NCBI GenBank assembly: GCA_013398295.1
Contig: VZSF01001887.1
Coordinates: 1-64,000 of the forward strand
Length of the DNA stretch: 64,000 nt
Source of the DNA: Chionis minor
Lineage: Eukaryota > Chordata > Aves > Charadriiformes > Chionididae
Direction of reading: 5' to 3'
Of the stretch, positions 35,669-47,345 are shown piece after piece (position 1 is the stretch's first letter; every line of letters begins with the position of its first letter). The position numbers and the translations under genes were made by a program. Below the pieces are notes generated by a model that saw only the letters and a program-made list of their open reading frames with translations, made no database searches and was not told where the DNA came from.

Positions 35669-38600
35669 GTTCCTCTCCCTCCTCTCCAATACCTCTGCTA
35701 GAGCACAGCTCTAAATTCTGAAACCAACGTTCACCAGAGGCAGAGCTGGAACCTGAAGCTCCACGTGTGCCTGTGGTGGAGAGAGAAGCGTTAGATGCAG
35801 CCTTCTCTTTGACATTTCCTAGCACGTGCCTTTTTAGCATCTCAAAGATCAGTACAGTGTCTGCCATCAGTCCCAAGTGAGATGTTTAACTCTGCCCCAC
35901 AAGTTCAACAATGACCCACAATTTCCAGGCCATACGGTGCCATCCACTTCCACAACCCAGCCCCAGCTTTTTGGCACGGAACTGCATAGTGCATACGTCC
36001 TTTTGCCTTTATGCAGTTCACTCCAAAAGAGCATTGCCCTCTGAAAGGGTGCAAATAGGGTGCGTGATTCGTTCAACATTTGCAGGGATGAAACAAACCA
36101 TTCCACAGTGAAAAGAAGTTGGAGTCCCCGTGTCATTAAAGACATATGTATATCACGAAGATTGTTTTCGCAACATACCCGACTTGCACACACTGCCACG
36201 TGTTGTCTATATATACTTAAACCTACGTCTGCTTGATAGGCACTCATCGCCTCTGCTGCATCCTTCGTTAGGGATGGGGAGAACAAGAGAAGAGAAGAGG
36301 AGACAGAAAGTAACCCTGTCTTTAACAGATACCAATATAACTTGGAGCTCACCAGCAGGTAAAAGTAAGACAACAAGGACAGTGAAGTCCCCCGAGTGCA
36401 AGCATGAGATCTTTTACAATGAGCCTGCACTATGTTACTGTAGAAAATTGGTGCCTAGGCAGCAACGAAGCCACCCGTTACTCCAAGAGACAGAATTTAC
36501 AAAGTGTTTCTGAATGAAAAATTGGGAGAGGAATTTGACTGTGATGTGGTGATGCAAAACACATTTGTGACTGATTTTTTTGCAGTGAGCTTAAAAATAA
36601 AATTAAATCTAGGATTTTTTTTTTTTTTTGTTATTACTCCTACAAGTCTTACAGAGACTATAAATAACAGAGCTTTAGTAGCTACAATTAAGAAGTAAGT
36701 CCCTGGAGGGAAAGGGAGTAATTTTTTACATATTGAAGTTGTCCCTAGATTCAACCAAAGCAGGTAAAAGATTTCATTTCTGTCATGCATTTCCAGTGGA
36801 AGTGACCTCTGTATATAGCCAGGCACCTACATCAAGTGTAAAGTTAGCCCTGTTAATGCAAACAAGTTCTTTATTGATCTACTGTAGTGAAGACTTGAGC
36901 CTGCACAGTAAAATAACAGGCGGAAAAATCCACGTACAATTAAGAAAAAGGATTTTTTGGTTTGTTTTACTGTTTGTTAGAGCTCACTACCATCAAAAGC
37001 TACTTCAATAAACTTCACATAAAAGTGGAAATCTTCAACCATTTTTCCCTTTATCATGATAGTCCAAGTATTCCAAGGTACAAATGACTGAAACAACAAA
37101 GAAAATAGATCGAAGTTTTATCTCATTAAAGCTATTCAAAGAAATTATTTCCCCCCTTGAACACAGTGGTGTGAATGTAACAAACAGGCACAGTGTGGAA
37201 GGTCTGGGTCTCGTAGGTAAGTAATAAACCATTGCTCCTTTATGAGACAACACAAAAATACATACAAAGCTAAAAAGGGAATCTTTACAAGGAAAATCAG
37301 CAAACGCGAGATCAACTTTGCCCATTTATTCCCCTAATCCCGTCATGCTGTAATCAAGTTTCAAGTTTAGTTAGATTATCCTTGCTGCCTCATCCAGAAT
37401 TTAAGCAAGCAGTCTGTTAAATCAGTGCAAATGGACTCTGGCTTTCTAGACCCCAAGAGGGTATGGCTGTTCACTAACGTATGTGTAAACATCGTTTTGG
37501 GCAATGCTCCTCTTTGTGCCACTGAAGATTAAATGGCGAATAGATTTTGGATGGTCAATCACAGTGAGATGAATTTTACTTCAGTTAGAATTGGCATGTG
37601 TCCACACCGCAATTCAGTGAAAGCAATCCAAGTTTTCTTCCTTTCACTCTAAACAATGTCATTACCCTGCTAATTCTTTTCATTGCATAAACCATGAAAA
37701 CCTGCGAGATAGCACATCAAATACTTTCTTCACTGCTACTAAGTAAGAAGGACAGTAAACTTGAGAAGGCTTCTGCATAAGTATGAAGAAAGAGAAATAC
37801 TTGCAAAGAGGAAAGTGGTCTTCTATACTAAAAACAGCTGCTATGGTTCCTTCTGCAAAGGTTCTCTTTCACCAACAAACATTGCTCTTCAGTTGCCAAT
37901 GCCAGTATACACAGAAATACGCTTCAAAGTTTGTAATGAACTTCAGAACCTAACAAAAAAAAAAAAAGGGAAACCCCATGTTTTTGCAAGATCATATTTG
38001 CATAGATTAAGATTCCTTTGATAAGGCACACAGAACGCAGAAGTCCAGTTAGTAAAAGGAGCCTCAAAATATGTTGTACAAATATTGAAGTTATTCAACG
38101 TAAACTCATGGAAGTCCACTCTAATTGCTTCTCTCATATCTGGCATTGCACTTCAACTGCTGAATTCCTTAGCTTCCAAGAGCAGACTTATGGAGATGCT
38201 GTACTGTTTGATTTGGCACTATTCACAAGCCTTGGCAGATGATCAAATAGAGGGCACAGAAGAGCAGGAAAAGCCTTAAGAAACTGTCTGGGCTGCTGTC
38301 GTTACTGCCTCCATAGAGAGAAAACTAACTAGTAAGCACAAAGGAGCTGCATGTATTACTCTTGTTTATTTTTATACTGCTTTTTTTATATATTGTCAAA
38401 ATAAACATCAACATTTCATCAATAGATACTAATTTGCACCCAGCTTAAGTTACATCTCTTCACTCTCCAACAGGTAGAAATTTTATTTTTTCCTCTTTGC
38501 AGTATTTTGGAATATGTGAGTCACTAATGTTGTACACTAACTGAAAATTCAAGACAAAACTGTTACAAAAGGCAGCAGGAAGGAAGCAGGACAGTTTAAA

Positions 38601-38979
38601 AGGTACTTTACAAAACCACAAAGTATAATATGATTAAAACTGGAAGATTTGAAACACTATGTCTATAAATATATCCAGGGGACATACAACTCATTTTTGC
38701 AACAGGGTTTAGATTCAGAGCAGAGTTTTGAACTTCAAGAGGACCCATTAATAAACTGGGGAGTCCTGAAAAGCTGCCAAGAAAATTCCGCTCCTGTAGA
38801 ATACCAGGGGGAGGATGTCCAAGTCACCCAGAGGCAGCAGAAAGTAATCCCAAGATCCTTACACGACTACAACTGGAAATTCACGGAAATGCCTTCCACG
38901 TAAACAGGAATCACCAAATATCAATACAATCACAAAAGCTTTTACATGCAGTGTTTAACTCCTCATAAGATCAGGCCAT
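35669..38979. other. Unassigned DNA
   Basis: The largest open frame is 187 codons on the minus strand (35867-36430). It is cysteine-, serine- and leucine-rich without recognisable domains, and a 127-codon plus frame overlaps it. I treat both as chance. Homopolymers T15 (36615-36629) and A13 (37955-37967) occur. Confidence 0.4.
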
Positions 38980-39540
38980 GTCAAGTGACGGGGCGTAGGG
39001 AAGACAGAAGAGTCGCTTATCCGGGAGGACATCCTGGTCCTCCGGGTCTTTACAGCAGGCAGCCAACACTCTAGGCAAACCACACTGTGTTAGCGACGTC
39101 TTCCCTGCCGCTGGTGACAGCACGAGCCCTCCAAAACCTGCATGGGCGTAGGATATTCCCACTTCTGCCGAGTGCTGCTCCAGCAGGGATGAGAAAGAGA
39201 AGGCTCACGACTGTAACGGGAATTAATGCTTCGAGCAGTTTAACTCCTATTCAGATTTTGCCTTGGAGAGCTGCCAGGTTACCAGGGAAGCAAGTCATAC
39301 AGAGCAGCTGCTGCCCGGTTATGATCTTCCCTCTCCCCAGACTTCCTTCACATACATCCAGCAGATCCTTGTCTGCAAGCTGGGGCTTCGTAAGGCCCCC
39401 ATAGCAGAAAGAAAGAGTCGGAGCTCTGCGCTTGGCTACAGCCTTGCCTGTATTTCCTCCCTGACTCTGCGCTGTGACTGGGGAAAAGCGTATTACACTT
39501 GGTGCCGTATGGCAATGCCAGGTGATGCTTTTAGGGGAAT
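38980..39540. other. CpG-enriched segment with small hairpin
   Basis: About 21 CpG dinucleotides in roughly 560 bases by hand count, with GC near 50%. This is well above the flanks but below the 21725-22140 island. A hairpin lies at 39021-39046 with arms CCGGGAGGAC and GTCCTCCGGG (9 of 10 pairs, 6-base loop). Open frames of 63-105 codons on both strands are unrecognised. It could be a weak CpG island, an old GC-rich insertion or a degraded retrocopy. Confidence 0.4.
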
Positions 39541-41056
39541 GGGCAGTGGGGATGAAAGCCCAAAATAAACTTTTTCAGTTTGTGCAAGAAATACACAGCC
39601 TATTGTAGCTCAACAGTTAGGAGAGTCAGACGACTCTCAAACTATGGTCCAGCCACCAGAGGACATAGGGCCACCCTTCGTAAACATGGCATCACGCTCT
39701 CCCACAAAGCTCAGTATGACTTTTATGCATATGAAACTAATCCTCATAGAGGATTACATAAAAGCCATCCCACAATCTTTCTCCTTTTCCAAGATTTTGA
39801 GATTACTTCCCCTTTCCTCCTCATCTGCCAGCCCTTCATGCGCCATGCTTGGGGACAGATGTTGTACCTTAGCCAGCATGAATGCAGAAAAAGTGTCTTC
39901 TGACTGACACTCATCTCCTTATTCCAAGACCTTAAAGTCTTTTACGGTCAACTAAGCTCAGATTTGGCACATTAGAGAAACTGAAGTGAAGCTTCCTAAG
40001 TTCAGATGTTTTGTCTCATGTCCCTTGTGACTTAGGAAAGCGAGCCTGAAGGCTGCACCGCTAAATACTCTACTTGCATATGTACCTGTACAAGTGCTTT
40101 AAACTGAAGGTCTCAGTTTCTACAAAATATACTACTTTGACAGGTATCCTTGTGACAGTTCCAAAAAAAAAAAAAAGCATTCCCTATGAACACTTTTTAC
40201 TGATTTCCTTCAAACTTTATTTCAGAGAGCACTGTATGCTTACTGGGCTTATTGTTCTAAAGCAGAACTACCCAAGTGAGCAGCATCCAAGAGCGATGCA
40301 TGTCCGTACAGCTGCTTTAAACAAAAAAATTCACCTAGTGGCCAAATTCCAGTTGCAGTTATGGTCCCTTAATGAAATTACATCTTAATGGTATTGACCC
40401 ACTTATACATTAAGACTACTGTACCTAAAATATAACATAGATGGAAACATATTCTTTGTCATTTTAACTGCAATTTGTGATATTGATTTTAACCCTGGAT
40501 CAGACCTTGATCTAAGTAAGTACACTGTGAATCCAGAAATCCTGACCTCCAGACCAAACATTGGTTCTTTTTTATAAGTGCAGGCAGATCACCTCACATT
40601 TGGGTGACGGATGTGACCCCAATCTCTCAGTTAGCACTCTGGTTCAGAGAGTAATCCTGCCACGCACACACCTTTATTGTTAGGAAAGCTATACAAGAGT
40701 GCTTACCAACACAAAGTAATGAATCCTAGTTCTCAGTGACACCAAGAACTATCAGGGCATTTTCTTGTGAAGTAAGAAAAAGAGCAAACCCAGAAGTTAG
40801 GGTGCTAGTTTGCGAACAGAAAAATAAATCTTTGGTTCCTTCATACCAGTAAGAGTTAGGGGGTAAAGAGTGGTTTAATTTTCTTTTAAACCATGCTGAA
40901 GCATTCAACCTTCCATCACAAGGCCCTCCTGCCCCGATTTAGACATTCCTGAAAGATTTAATCACTGCAAGTAGAAGCGTAGGAAACCTACAGAGATTTG
41001 TAATACCTACGTGCTGATCCTCCCTACAGTAAGTGAAACCTAGATCTTCCCCAGGT
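39541..41056. other. Unassigned DNA
   Basis: No gene is recognised. Open frames up to 107 codons (39580-39903) are unrecognised. An A14 run lies at 40163-40176. Confidence 0.45.
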
Positions 41057-41099
41057 ATTTAGGTGCCCATTTCCTATTGGTTTAACTGGGCACCTAAAT
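41057..41099. repeat. Perfect 13-bp inverted repeat, palindromic transposon-like remnant
   Basis: ATTTAGGTGCCCA (41057-41069) and its exact reverse complement TGGGCACCTAAAT (41087-41099) flank a 17-base spacer. The motif TTAGGTGCC...GGCACCTAAAT recalls a palindromic non-autonomous DNA transposon widespread as old copies in amniotes. The family name is not asserted. The stem is perfect, whereas nothing beyond it is clearly repeat. Confidence 0.5.
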
Positions 41100-42139
41100 G
41101 ACTTTAAATCTATTTCCGCTTCACCACCCCTCTTCTTCCCAGCAAATGAAGGTAATACCATCACCTTGTTTCAAAGAAGGTTCATGAGAATGAACTACCA
41201 AGATCATAGAGTCATTAAAATTACACTGAGTTGTTTAAATAACTTTGAGGACCTAGGTCTTCGGGACTGTAGGACCATAGACATAGGTCAGCCTCACACA
41301 GGCTTACTACCTGTAGCGAATGAGATTTTGAAAAGTAACTTAATCACAACAACAGGATTTTTTAAAAAGGAAATTGTGATTCTAATTCTCCTACAAGTAC
41401 TAGAGACAGGTCCTCTAATTCTCCTCTGTGCCTTTCAAAGAATCTCTCTAAGGAACTATTAGACTTTTTATGACTGAACTACCCCCACTTTACAAAGTTG
41501 ACTCCACATCTAAACCATGGAGCAAATCAAATGTAGTGGACCCTTTTAATCCAAGAGAGCCTCTCTACGTGACTAGGAAGAAAGACTCTCTTTAAACTGA
41601 TCTATTTTGTTTCATAGGCAGTTATAAAAGTTCATCTCTCATTCCTTCTTGCAGACGTGAAGAAGGAACCAGTACTGTCTCAGGACTCATACGCTGTACA
41701 TCATCTTATATTAAATCATTAGAAAGAAAAAGCACACAGGAAGAACAAGAGGAAGCAGAGGCAAGTGTTCCACAGTACTATAATTATTACAATCTTCATT
41801 TTAAAAGAAGGAAATCCTTAGGAAAAAAACCCCAAACAACCCAAAATATAATCAAACTCACATTTACCAGTGGTTCAACTGATTTATTCAAATGGAAGCA
41901 GCGTGGTCTGCAAGGAACAGGGATTAAGACTGTATTTGCTGAACTGCCAATACTTCGGAATTGTAAATGAACATAGAAAACATCACAACTACAGAAAACT
42001 TAAAAGAATTTTCCAAGTTGTTAACAACTGTAGAGGACACGTCTATGCAGGAGACATGAAATTAACTCATTGGATGTCCCTAGACTCTACTGAACAGCAG
42101 CAAACTTGACAGAAGCTTTCAAAATGCCATATGGGGAAA
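41100..42139. other. Unassigned DNA, possible further SINE traces
   Basis: No gene is recognised. AGCAGCGTGGTCTGCAAGG near 41894 resembles the 5' start of MIR-type SINEs, but the following sequence does not continue the match convincingly. Confidence 0.35.
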
Positions 42140-42300
42140 GCCCACAATCGTTTCTGACTTGGCATATGACCTTCGATCAGTCATTTTCCCCTTGGCCCAT
42201 CGTTTCTTGTTGTGCTTACTTACACATTACAGTGCTGCATGGACTTAACATGGGTTAAGTGAGTTCAGTGCTGGAAGTAGCTCAACGCTCATTATGGATG
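42140..42300 (+). repeat. MIR-like SINE core remnant
   Basis: ATATGACCTTCGATCAGTCA (about 42164-42183), then TTTTCCCCTTGG and CATCGTTTCTT, aligns by eye with the core of MIR-type SINEs (TGTGACCTTGGGCAAGTCAC, then a CCTC/GTGCCTCAGTTTCC block). GGTTAAGTGAGTTCAGTGC and AGCTCAACGCTCATTA near 42252-42295 fit the later MIR region. MIR-type elements are known as old relics in birds. The copy is highly diverged and has no activity. Confidence 0.45.
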
Positions 42301-43549
42301 AGAATGCCTGGCTTTGGGTGTCTGATCTCAGGAGATGGTGATAGAAAAGGAAACTACTTTATCTTCACCACTACACATGACAATAATAGTGCAAAATCCT
42401 AAACTTCAACTATTTTTGCATGCCTCAGTAAGTCTTCAGGGTAAGATTACGGAACAAAGACTCAACATTTTTATTTAGTAAGTGATTTCAAAATGCTAAA
42501 GAAGGACAAAGAAAATGCTACAAAAGAGAAAAGGGGGGAGGGGAGAGAGAACAGATTACCATCTCATAAAAAAAAAAGTATGCTCTTCACACAGTAATTT
42601 TCCCTACTATGTAACAGTTTATTTTATGACTACATAATGCCTTTATTTTTGACCATGATGATGCAGCAGTTCTTAGGAAGGTACCCCTTCATGACTACAA
42701 TATAGATTTTTCAATGGTGCAGGTACGATTAGAGAATTCTGAACTTTAATAACACAAAACATAACTCTCTGACCAGATGACAATCAAGAAGATTTGAAAA
42801 GATCTAAAACATCATCAGCCATATGACCAGTCATCAACAACCCACTCCTTTTTCCAAAAAGCAGTCAGTAAAAGCAAGATTATATCCTTATGAGTGCATG
42901 AAAGCAGAAGAACTTTCTCTTTTATTTTCACAGAAATATTTACAAATCAGAAAGCTCAAACAAGAAAGCCTGCATTTTGATAGATGCCCCAGGTGCCAAG
43001 AAGAAAAACGTTATTTTTTGCATAGTACCTATGTCACTGTGACTGTGCTTCATAAGGTCTCTTGTACGTAGCTCCAGAATACATTCAGTTACCACCTTCC
43101 TCCAACAGCTTCTCTGGAACCCCGAAATCTACAGGGAAGACAACATGTAAAATATTAAAGGGTAAAATATTAAAGGAAGAAGCAGCAAAAAAGTGCACCA
43201 CTGCGTACTTCAGCTATTTCAGAAGCACATAGTCATTTGCCCTTCAGATGGGCAGAGTGGTAGCCTTACATATAACATGCAATTCTGGAGTGATGTATTG
43301 AAGTCCTTTTCCTGAAAACTTCCTTACGGAAGAAAATAGTTGCTGTGTGCAGCAAAGTAGAAGTATGCGAACCTCGATGTCATCTCATATTCTAAGTGAG
43401 TATTGCTTTAAATTATTTTATTAGCACGATAGATCACGTCTTCTTACATCTGTTTATCTGCCCTTAGACTGAGGGTCCTGTAAAGCACAGACAGGAGCTT
43501 TCTGGAAAGCATCCAACTGCCCCCATCAAAATAATGACTTTTGCTTAAC
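42301..43549. other. Unassigned DNA
   Basis: No gene is recognised. A purine run of about 30 bases with a G6 tract lies near 42522-42551, and the 15-mer GTAAAATATTAAAGG is repeated in tandem at about 43147-43176. Confidence 0.45.
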
Positions 43550-44170
43550 GAGAATTAATTCAATTATAATAAAGCACAGCAAACAACAGAGATGCTCTGG
43601 CTTGATTCTGCAGAGACAAGTTGCAGTGAAACTCTGCAATAAATGATAATGCCAAAGGAAAAATTCTTCACTGTTGTCAAACTGTTCGGAAAGCATTAAC
43701 GTGGTTCATTCATTTTCAGCTGCAATGCCATGTTGAAAACATACTTTTGCTAGTCTACAGTTGATTGATCTACATTACTCATATCAGGCTAATGGCACTT
43801 TATTTTCCAACAGTAGCAAGTAATGAGTGACCTTGAGTGCATATTGTTTTGCTGAAAGGTTTTGTTGCTCCGTGTACTCTATGAGCACCCCCAAGGAAAT
43901 GAGGGCCCTGTATTGGTGTTTTTCAGCAAACCTCATTTCTTTCATGGCTTTCTGTAAAAGAATTTGATACAGGGATAGAAGCTAACCTCAGTGAGTAAAT
44001 GAAATATTGATCCACACTACTCTGGCCTTGCCTTCACCTTGTCCCAGGGCTGTGAGTTACTGACTTTTCCGTTTTGGCTGTAATAGGAATTATTACAACA
44101 GGCCTGTGCGAGTAATTACTTGGCATGGCAAAAAGGAGGGTCCATCATATATTTCTGTAGAGACGTTAGT
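43550..44170. promoter_or_regulatory. Candidate conserved non-coding element
   Basis: This unique sequence is dense in homeodomain-like cores, including GAATTAATTCAATTATAATA (43551-43570), GTAATAGGAATTATTAC (44081-44097) and GAGTAATTACTTGGC (44110-44124). It has no open frame or repeat landmark. The texture fits a developmental enhancer, but conservation needs an alignment. Confidence 0.25.
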
Positions 44171-44309
44171 TTCCATCAGCCCAGCAGTCTGCTTTTTTGG
44201 CCCTGTCTTTCCTACTCTTGATTCAATTCTTTTAACCATCATTAATCAAGTTCCTTGTCAGTAGAAGTTTATCAAAAGTATTAAGTGAGCAAGGTTGCAT
44301 GGCCTCCTT

Positions 44310-44338
44310 AAAAAAAAAAGAAAAAAAAAAAAAAAAAA
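44310..44338 (+). repeat. A-rich homopolymer (A10GA18)
   Basis: Two A runs separated by one G. No upstream retroposon is recognised. Confidence 0.88.
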
Positions 44339-46189
44339 GCCAAGAAAAAGAAGCACCAATGCAGGGCAGTAAATTTCAAAATATAGAAGGCTGGTTCCAT
44401 GATATATATGAGTGTCTCTTCAGCTGGAATGAGCAGTTTGTTTTAGTGATAGATACTGTAGTTTGAGCCGTGATAGAATCCTTCTAAGTTTATGTGTCAT
44501 AGACCATCGTTTATGAGAGACCATGTGTTTCTAAATGGTGAAGGTCACGGCTGATGGCAAAAGTAAAAGCAGCGGTGATTCATTAAAAATAGTTAATAGG
44601 GCCTGTTGTTGACAGGGATAAATAGCAACACACTGCTTTTTTAACCCACAAGCAACTAGTTTAGGCAATGTTTCTTCTGTGTTTTCCACCATTCCTGATT
44701 GCCAGACAGCTGTGAACATACATAGAGACACAAGCAAGATTGCTTCCACCCTGTTAATAATAGATGCAGGATGGGTTTCCAGTGCGAATGACTTCTCTAG
44801 ATACAGATTTTCCAACCAGCAGCTTTGGCAGACTGACTAAACATTCAGCTTGCAGTGATTCGTTAGCTAATAATAAAGTTTACACTGTACACTGAATTCT
44901 TAGGGACCAAACACATTTGCTAACGATACTGCTGGGATCCCATCCTTCAGTTTGGACACCAGCTAACAGCCCAGTAGAGCCCATGTAACATCAATGGAAT
45001 CCTTGCTTGCATAAAGGACACTAAGATGGGACCTGATGGCACTGCAATGGCTAAAATATTTATGATTTTCATTGTATCCTCAATCAGAAAAACGTAATTT
45101 CCTTAAGCTATTTTTGAGCTATTCAGTAAACAAACTCTTGAAATCCAGTTAGAAATAAAAGATTTTAACTGGTTGTTGTGGTGCTGTTCCTTTTTGTTTT
45201 GCATTTACACTAGAACAGAGGTTTAGTCCACTTAGAAAAGCTTACAAATATGTTTTGCCAAAGAGATTTGAAAAAAAAGAGTTTGGTGAAACTTCTCTTG
45301 TGGACACAACTCTACAGTGCCTACAAATGATAGCCCAGGGATTGCCTATAGTTTTGGTTGGTTGGTTTGTTTTTAAATACAGAGGGCTATGTTACTAATA
45401 TATAGTCATTATTGATAAAGGAGAAAAAAAAAAAAAGAGCTGAGCAACGATTCATAACTTCCAGAGATAACATCAAATCCATCTAATTTTATGACACCTG
45501 AGTGTTCTGGGTCAGTGGTAAAACTGGACCGAACTCGACACTCTGGTTTACCAAATGTAGGATCCAGATTATCTTTAGTGTAAACTGGTGCAATTGCACT
45601 GAAGCCAATGAACATAAATGGATTGCTAAAATGAAAGGGATGTTTCCTGGTCCTTCAGCTTCATGGAACACGTGAGCTTTAGCCGTGACAGTTTCTCATC
45701 CTGAGCAGAGCAGAGGCAGACCAAACGTTGCAACTTCATTGGAACAATTATACCTTGCACTAAGGTTTGTTGTATTCACTTTTAGTGACGGATCAGACAG
45801 ACTGGAAAGCTGGAGAAAGAGGTGGTTCACACTTCATTTCTGAGCCTCCTTCGCTAACTGAACGTTTTGTTCTGTCTATCCTGGTGTTTCCCCGCCTTTC
45901 TACCTAGCTAACATGAGCACGGGGCAGGATTCTCATTTATTTTAGGAGAAAATTATGTTTATCATTCTGCTGAAGTGGTTTCCTCCATGATCGTTGTCTC
46001 AACTATTTAGAGAGTTCCATTTCTTAGTTGATTTGAAGCACTATCACAATGAATATGATTAACGACTTCCCTAGGAGTTGATCGTGCTCTGCTTGAGTGG
46101 ACCCTGGAACAATAACAGCAGCAAATAAAAAAAGAAAAAGAAAGAAACCCCAAGGAAATCTACTGGTTAATGAAAAATAATAACAAAGA
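44339..46189. other. Unassigned DNA
   Basis: No gene is recognised. A short A13 run occurs near 45424. A possible ancient repeat trace lies at 45559-45625 and is listed separately. Confidence 0.45.
45559..45625. repeat. Possible ancient interspersed-repeat trace
   Basis: AGTGTAAACTGGTGCAATTG followed by CACTGAAGCCAATG resembles a motif common in old amniote repeats (a GTGTAAACTGG half followed by CACTGAAGTCAATGG). Only about 45 bases look similar, with no defined ends. Confidence 0.25.
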
Positions 46190-46580
46190 AAGCAAATGAA
46201 AGAGTGAATCCATTAAGGCTTGGTTAATTCTGCCATCTTCAGTCCTTTGTTCTTCATATGATACATATGCTTTGCAGCTGCCCAGATCAGAGCTGAAATC
46301 CTGTAATTACAGACGCTCCCTTACATTTCTTTCCTTTCACTATGGAAAAAGAAGTTTGATTTTTCCTTACTTGCTAGCTTAATACAAATGCTTTTTTAGG
46401 CAAACTGGGAGATAGGTCCATGCTGTCTAGCTGATAACCTTTCTTAAATGTAGTTTTGTTGCAAATGTTTTTACTTTTTTTAGGCAGTGATTAAATTCTA
46501 CTTCCCTTGGCCAATCATCTGCAGAAACACCACCAGCCTCTCAATTAGAGGCAGACAGTGAAAAATATTTGATTACTAAG
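46190..46580. promoter_or_regulatory. Candidate conserved non-coding element
   Basis: A run of unique sequence including GGCTTGGTTAATTCTGCC, CCTGTAATTACAGACGC and GGCCAATCATCTGCAG, with homeodomain-like TAATTA and a CCAAT core. No coding potential. Judged on texture only. Confidence 0.2.
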
Positions 46581-47159
46581 TAGAAAGGTAAATGAGACAT
46601 CTGTCGTGATTATTTTAATGCTTATATTTTGATACTTCTATAAAAGGATCGGTTACCCTAATATAGTCATCTTGAGAAAGACAGTTCTGCAGTGGTTACA
46701 AATTGACTTTTTATGGAGAAAATAAGACTGTTCCTAACCTATTGCACTGATATTATATTTTGTTAATATTTTATGAAATAAAAGTTCTCCCATTAAGGGT
46801 GGTAAATTGCTTTATAATTATAGCACTTCGCACACTAGAATGACTACTTCATTTTATGGAAAAAAGCTCAAAATACAATTTCATTATCATCCAGTGTCTT
46901 TTCATCCTACTAAAGGTTTCAGCAGAAAGCACTGTTATATGCATCTCAAATCTCTCCTTTTCCAAATATTAGTCCAATTAAAAAAAAAGAAAATTACATC
47001 TCCTGTTCCATGCTGTTTGCTGCTAATGAAATAGTTGTGTACAGTGAACATTTGCACATAGATCTAGATGAATCAAATGAACAAAGTGAACAACTATAAA
47101 ATATGGACCTTTTAACTTCCCATCTAAAGGCTGATTTATATACAGTATGACCACTGAGT
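46581..47159. other. Unassigned AT-rich DNA
   Basis: No gene is recognised. One 75-codon plus frame (46807-47034) ends in a lysine run encoded by an A tract. Confidence 0.45.
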
Positions 47160-47345
47160 TAACTCAAGTGGTTTAGAAACACATTTAGTTAAATCTGTGC
47201 AACTCCCTGGTGGAGTCTCTCTTAAATCAGTTTAAGAGGACCTTAAATCGATTTAGCCTGATGTGGTTTATAGACCTGAATTGGTTTCTAAACCAATTTA
47301 GTTAAAATCGGTATCCAAGTTGTAATCAGACAGCCTCCAACTCAA
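47160..47345. repeat. Palindromic DNA-transposon-like remnant
   Basis: The segment is built from repeated TTTAGTTAAA (47184-47193, 47297-47306) and related TTTAAG/AATCGATTT motifs. It contains a perfect 9-bp inverted repeat AATTGGTTT-CT-AAACCAATT at 47279-47298. GTTAAATCTGTGCAACTCC resembles the ends of old palindromic non-autonomous elements of amniotes. No transposase is present. Family and limits are uncertain. Confidence 0.4.

Noticed and set aside
35638..35760. Functional 5S rRNA gene
   Set aside because: Only about 26 bases are 5S-like, with mismatches. The rest of a 120-base 5S gene and a terminator T run are absent.
35867..36430. 187-codon minus-strand open frame
   Set aside because: No domain, signal or family resemblance. 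A 127-codon plus frame overlaps it, and frames of this length are expected a few times in 64 kb.
37167..37216. Exon-like segment between CCTTGAACACAG and GTAAGTAA
   Set aside because: The pyrimidine tract is short and interrupted by GAACA. Such pairs are common by chance, and no neighbouring candidate supports it.
41892..41990. MIR-type SINE start (AGCAGCGTGGTCTGC)
   Set aside because: Only the first dozen or so bases match, and the rest of the tRNA-like head is not recognisable.
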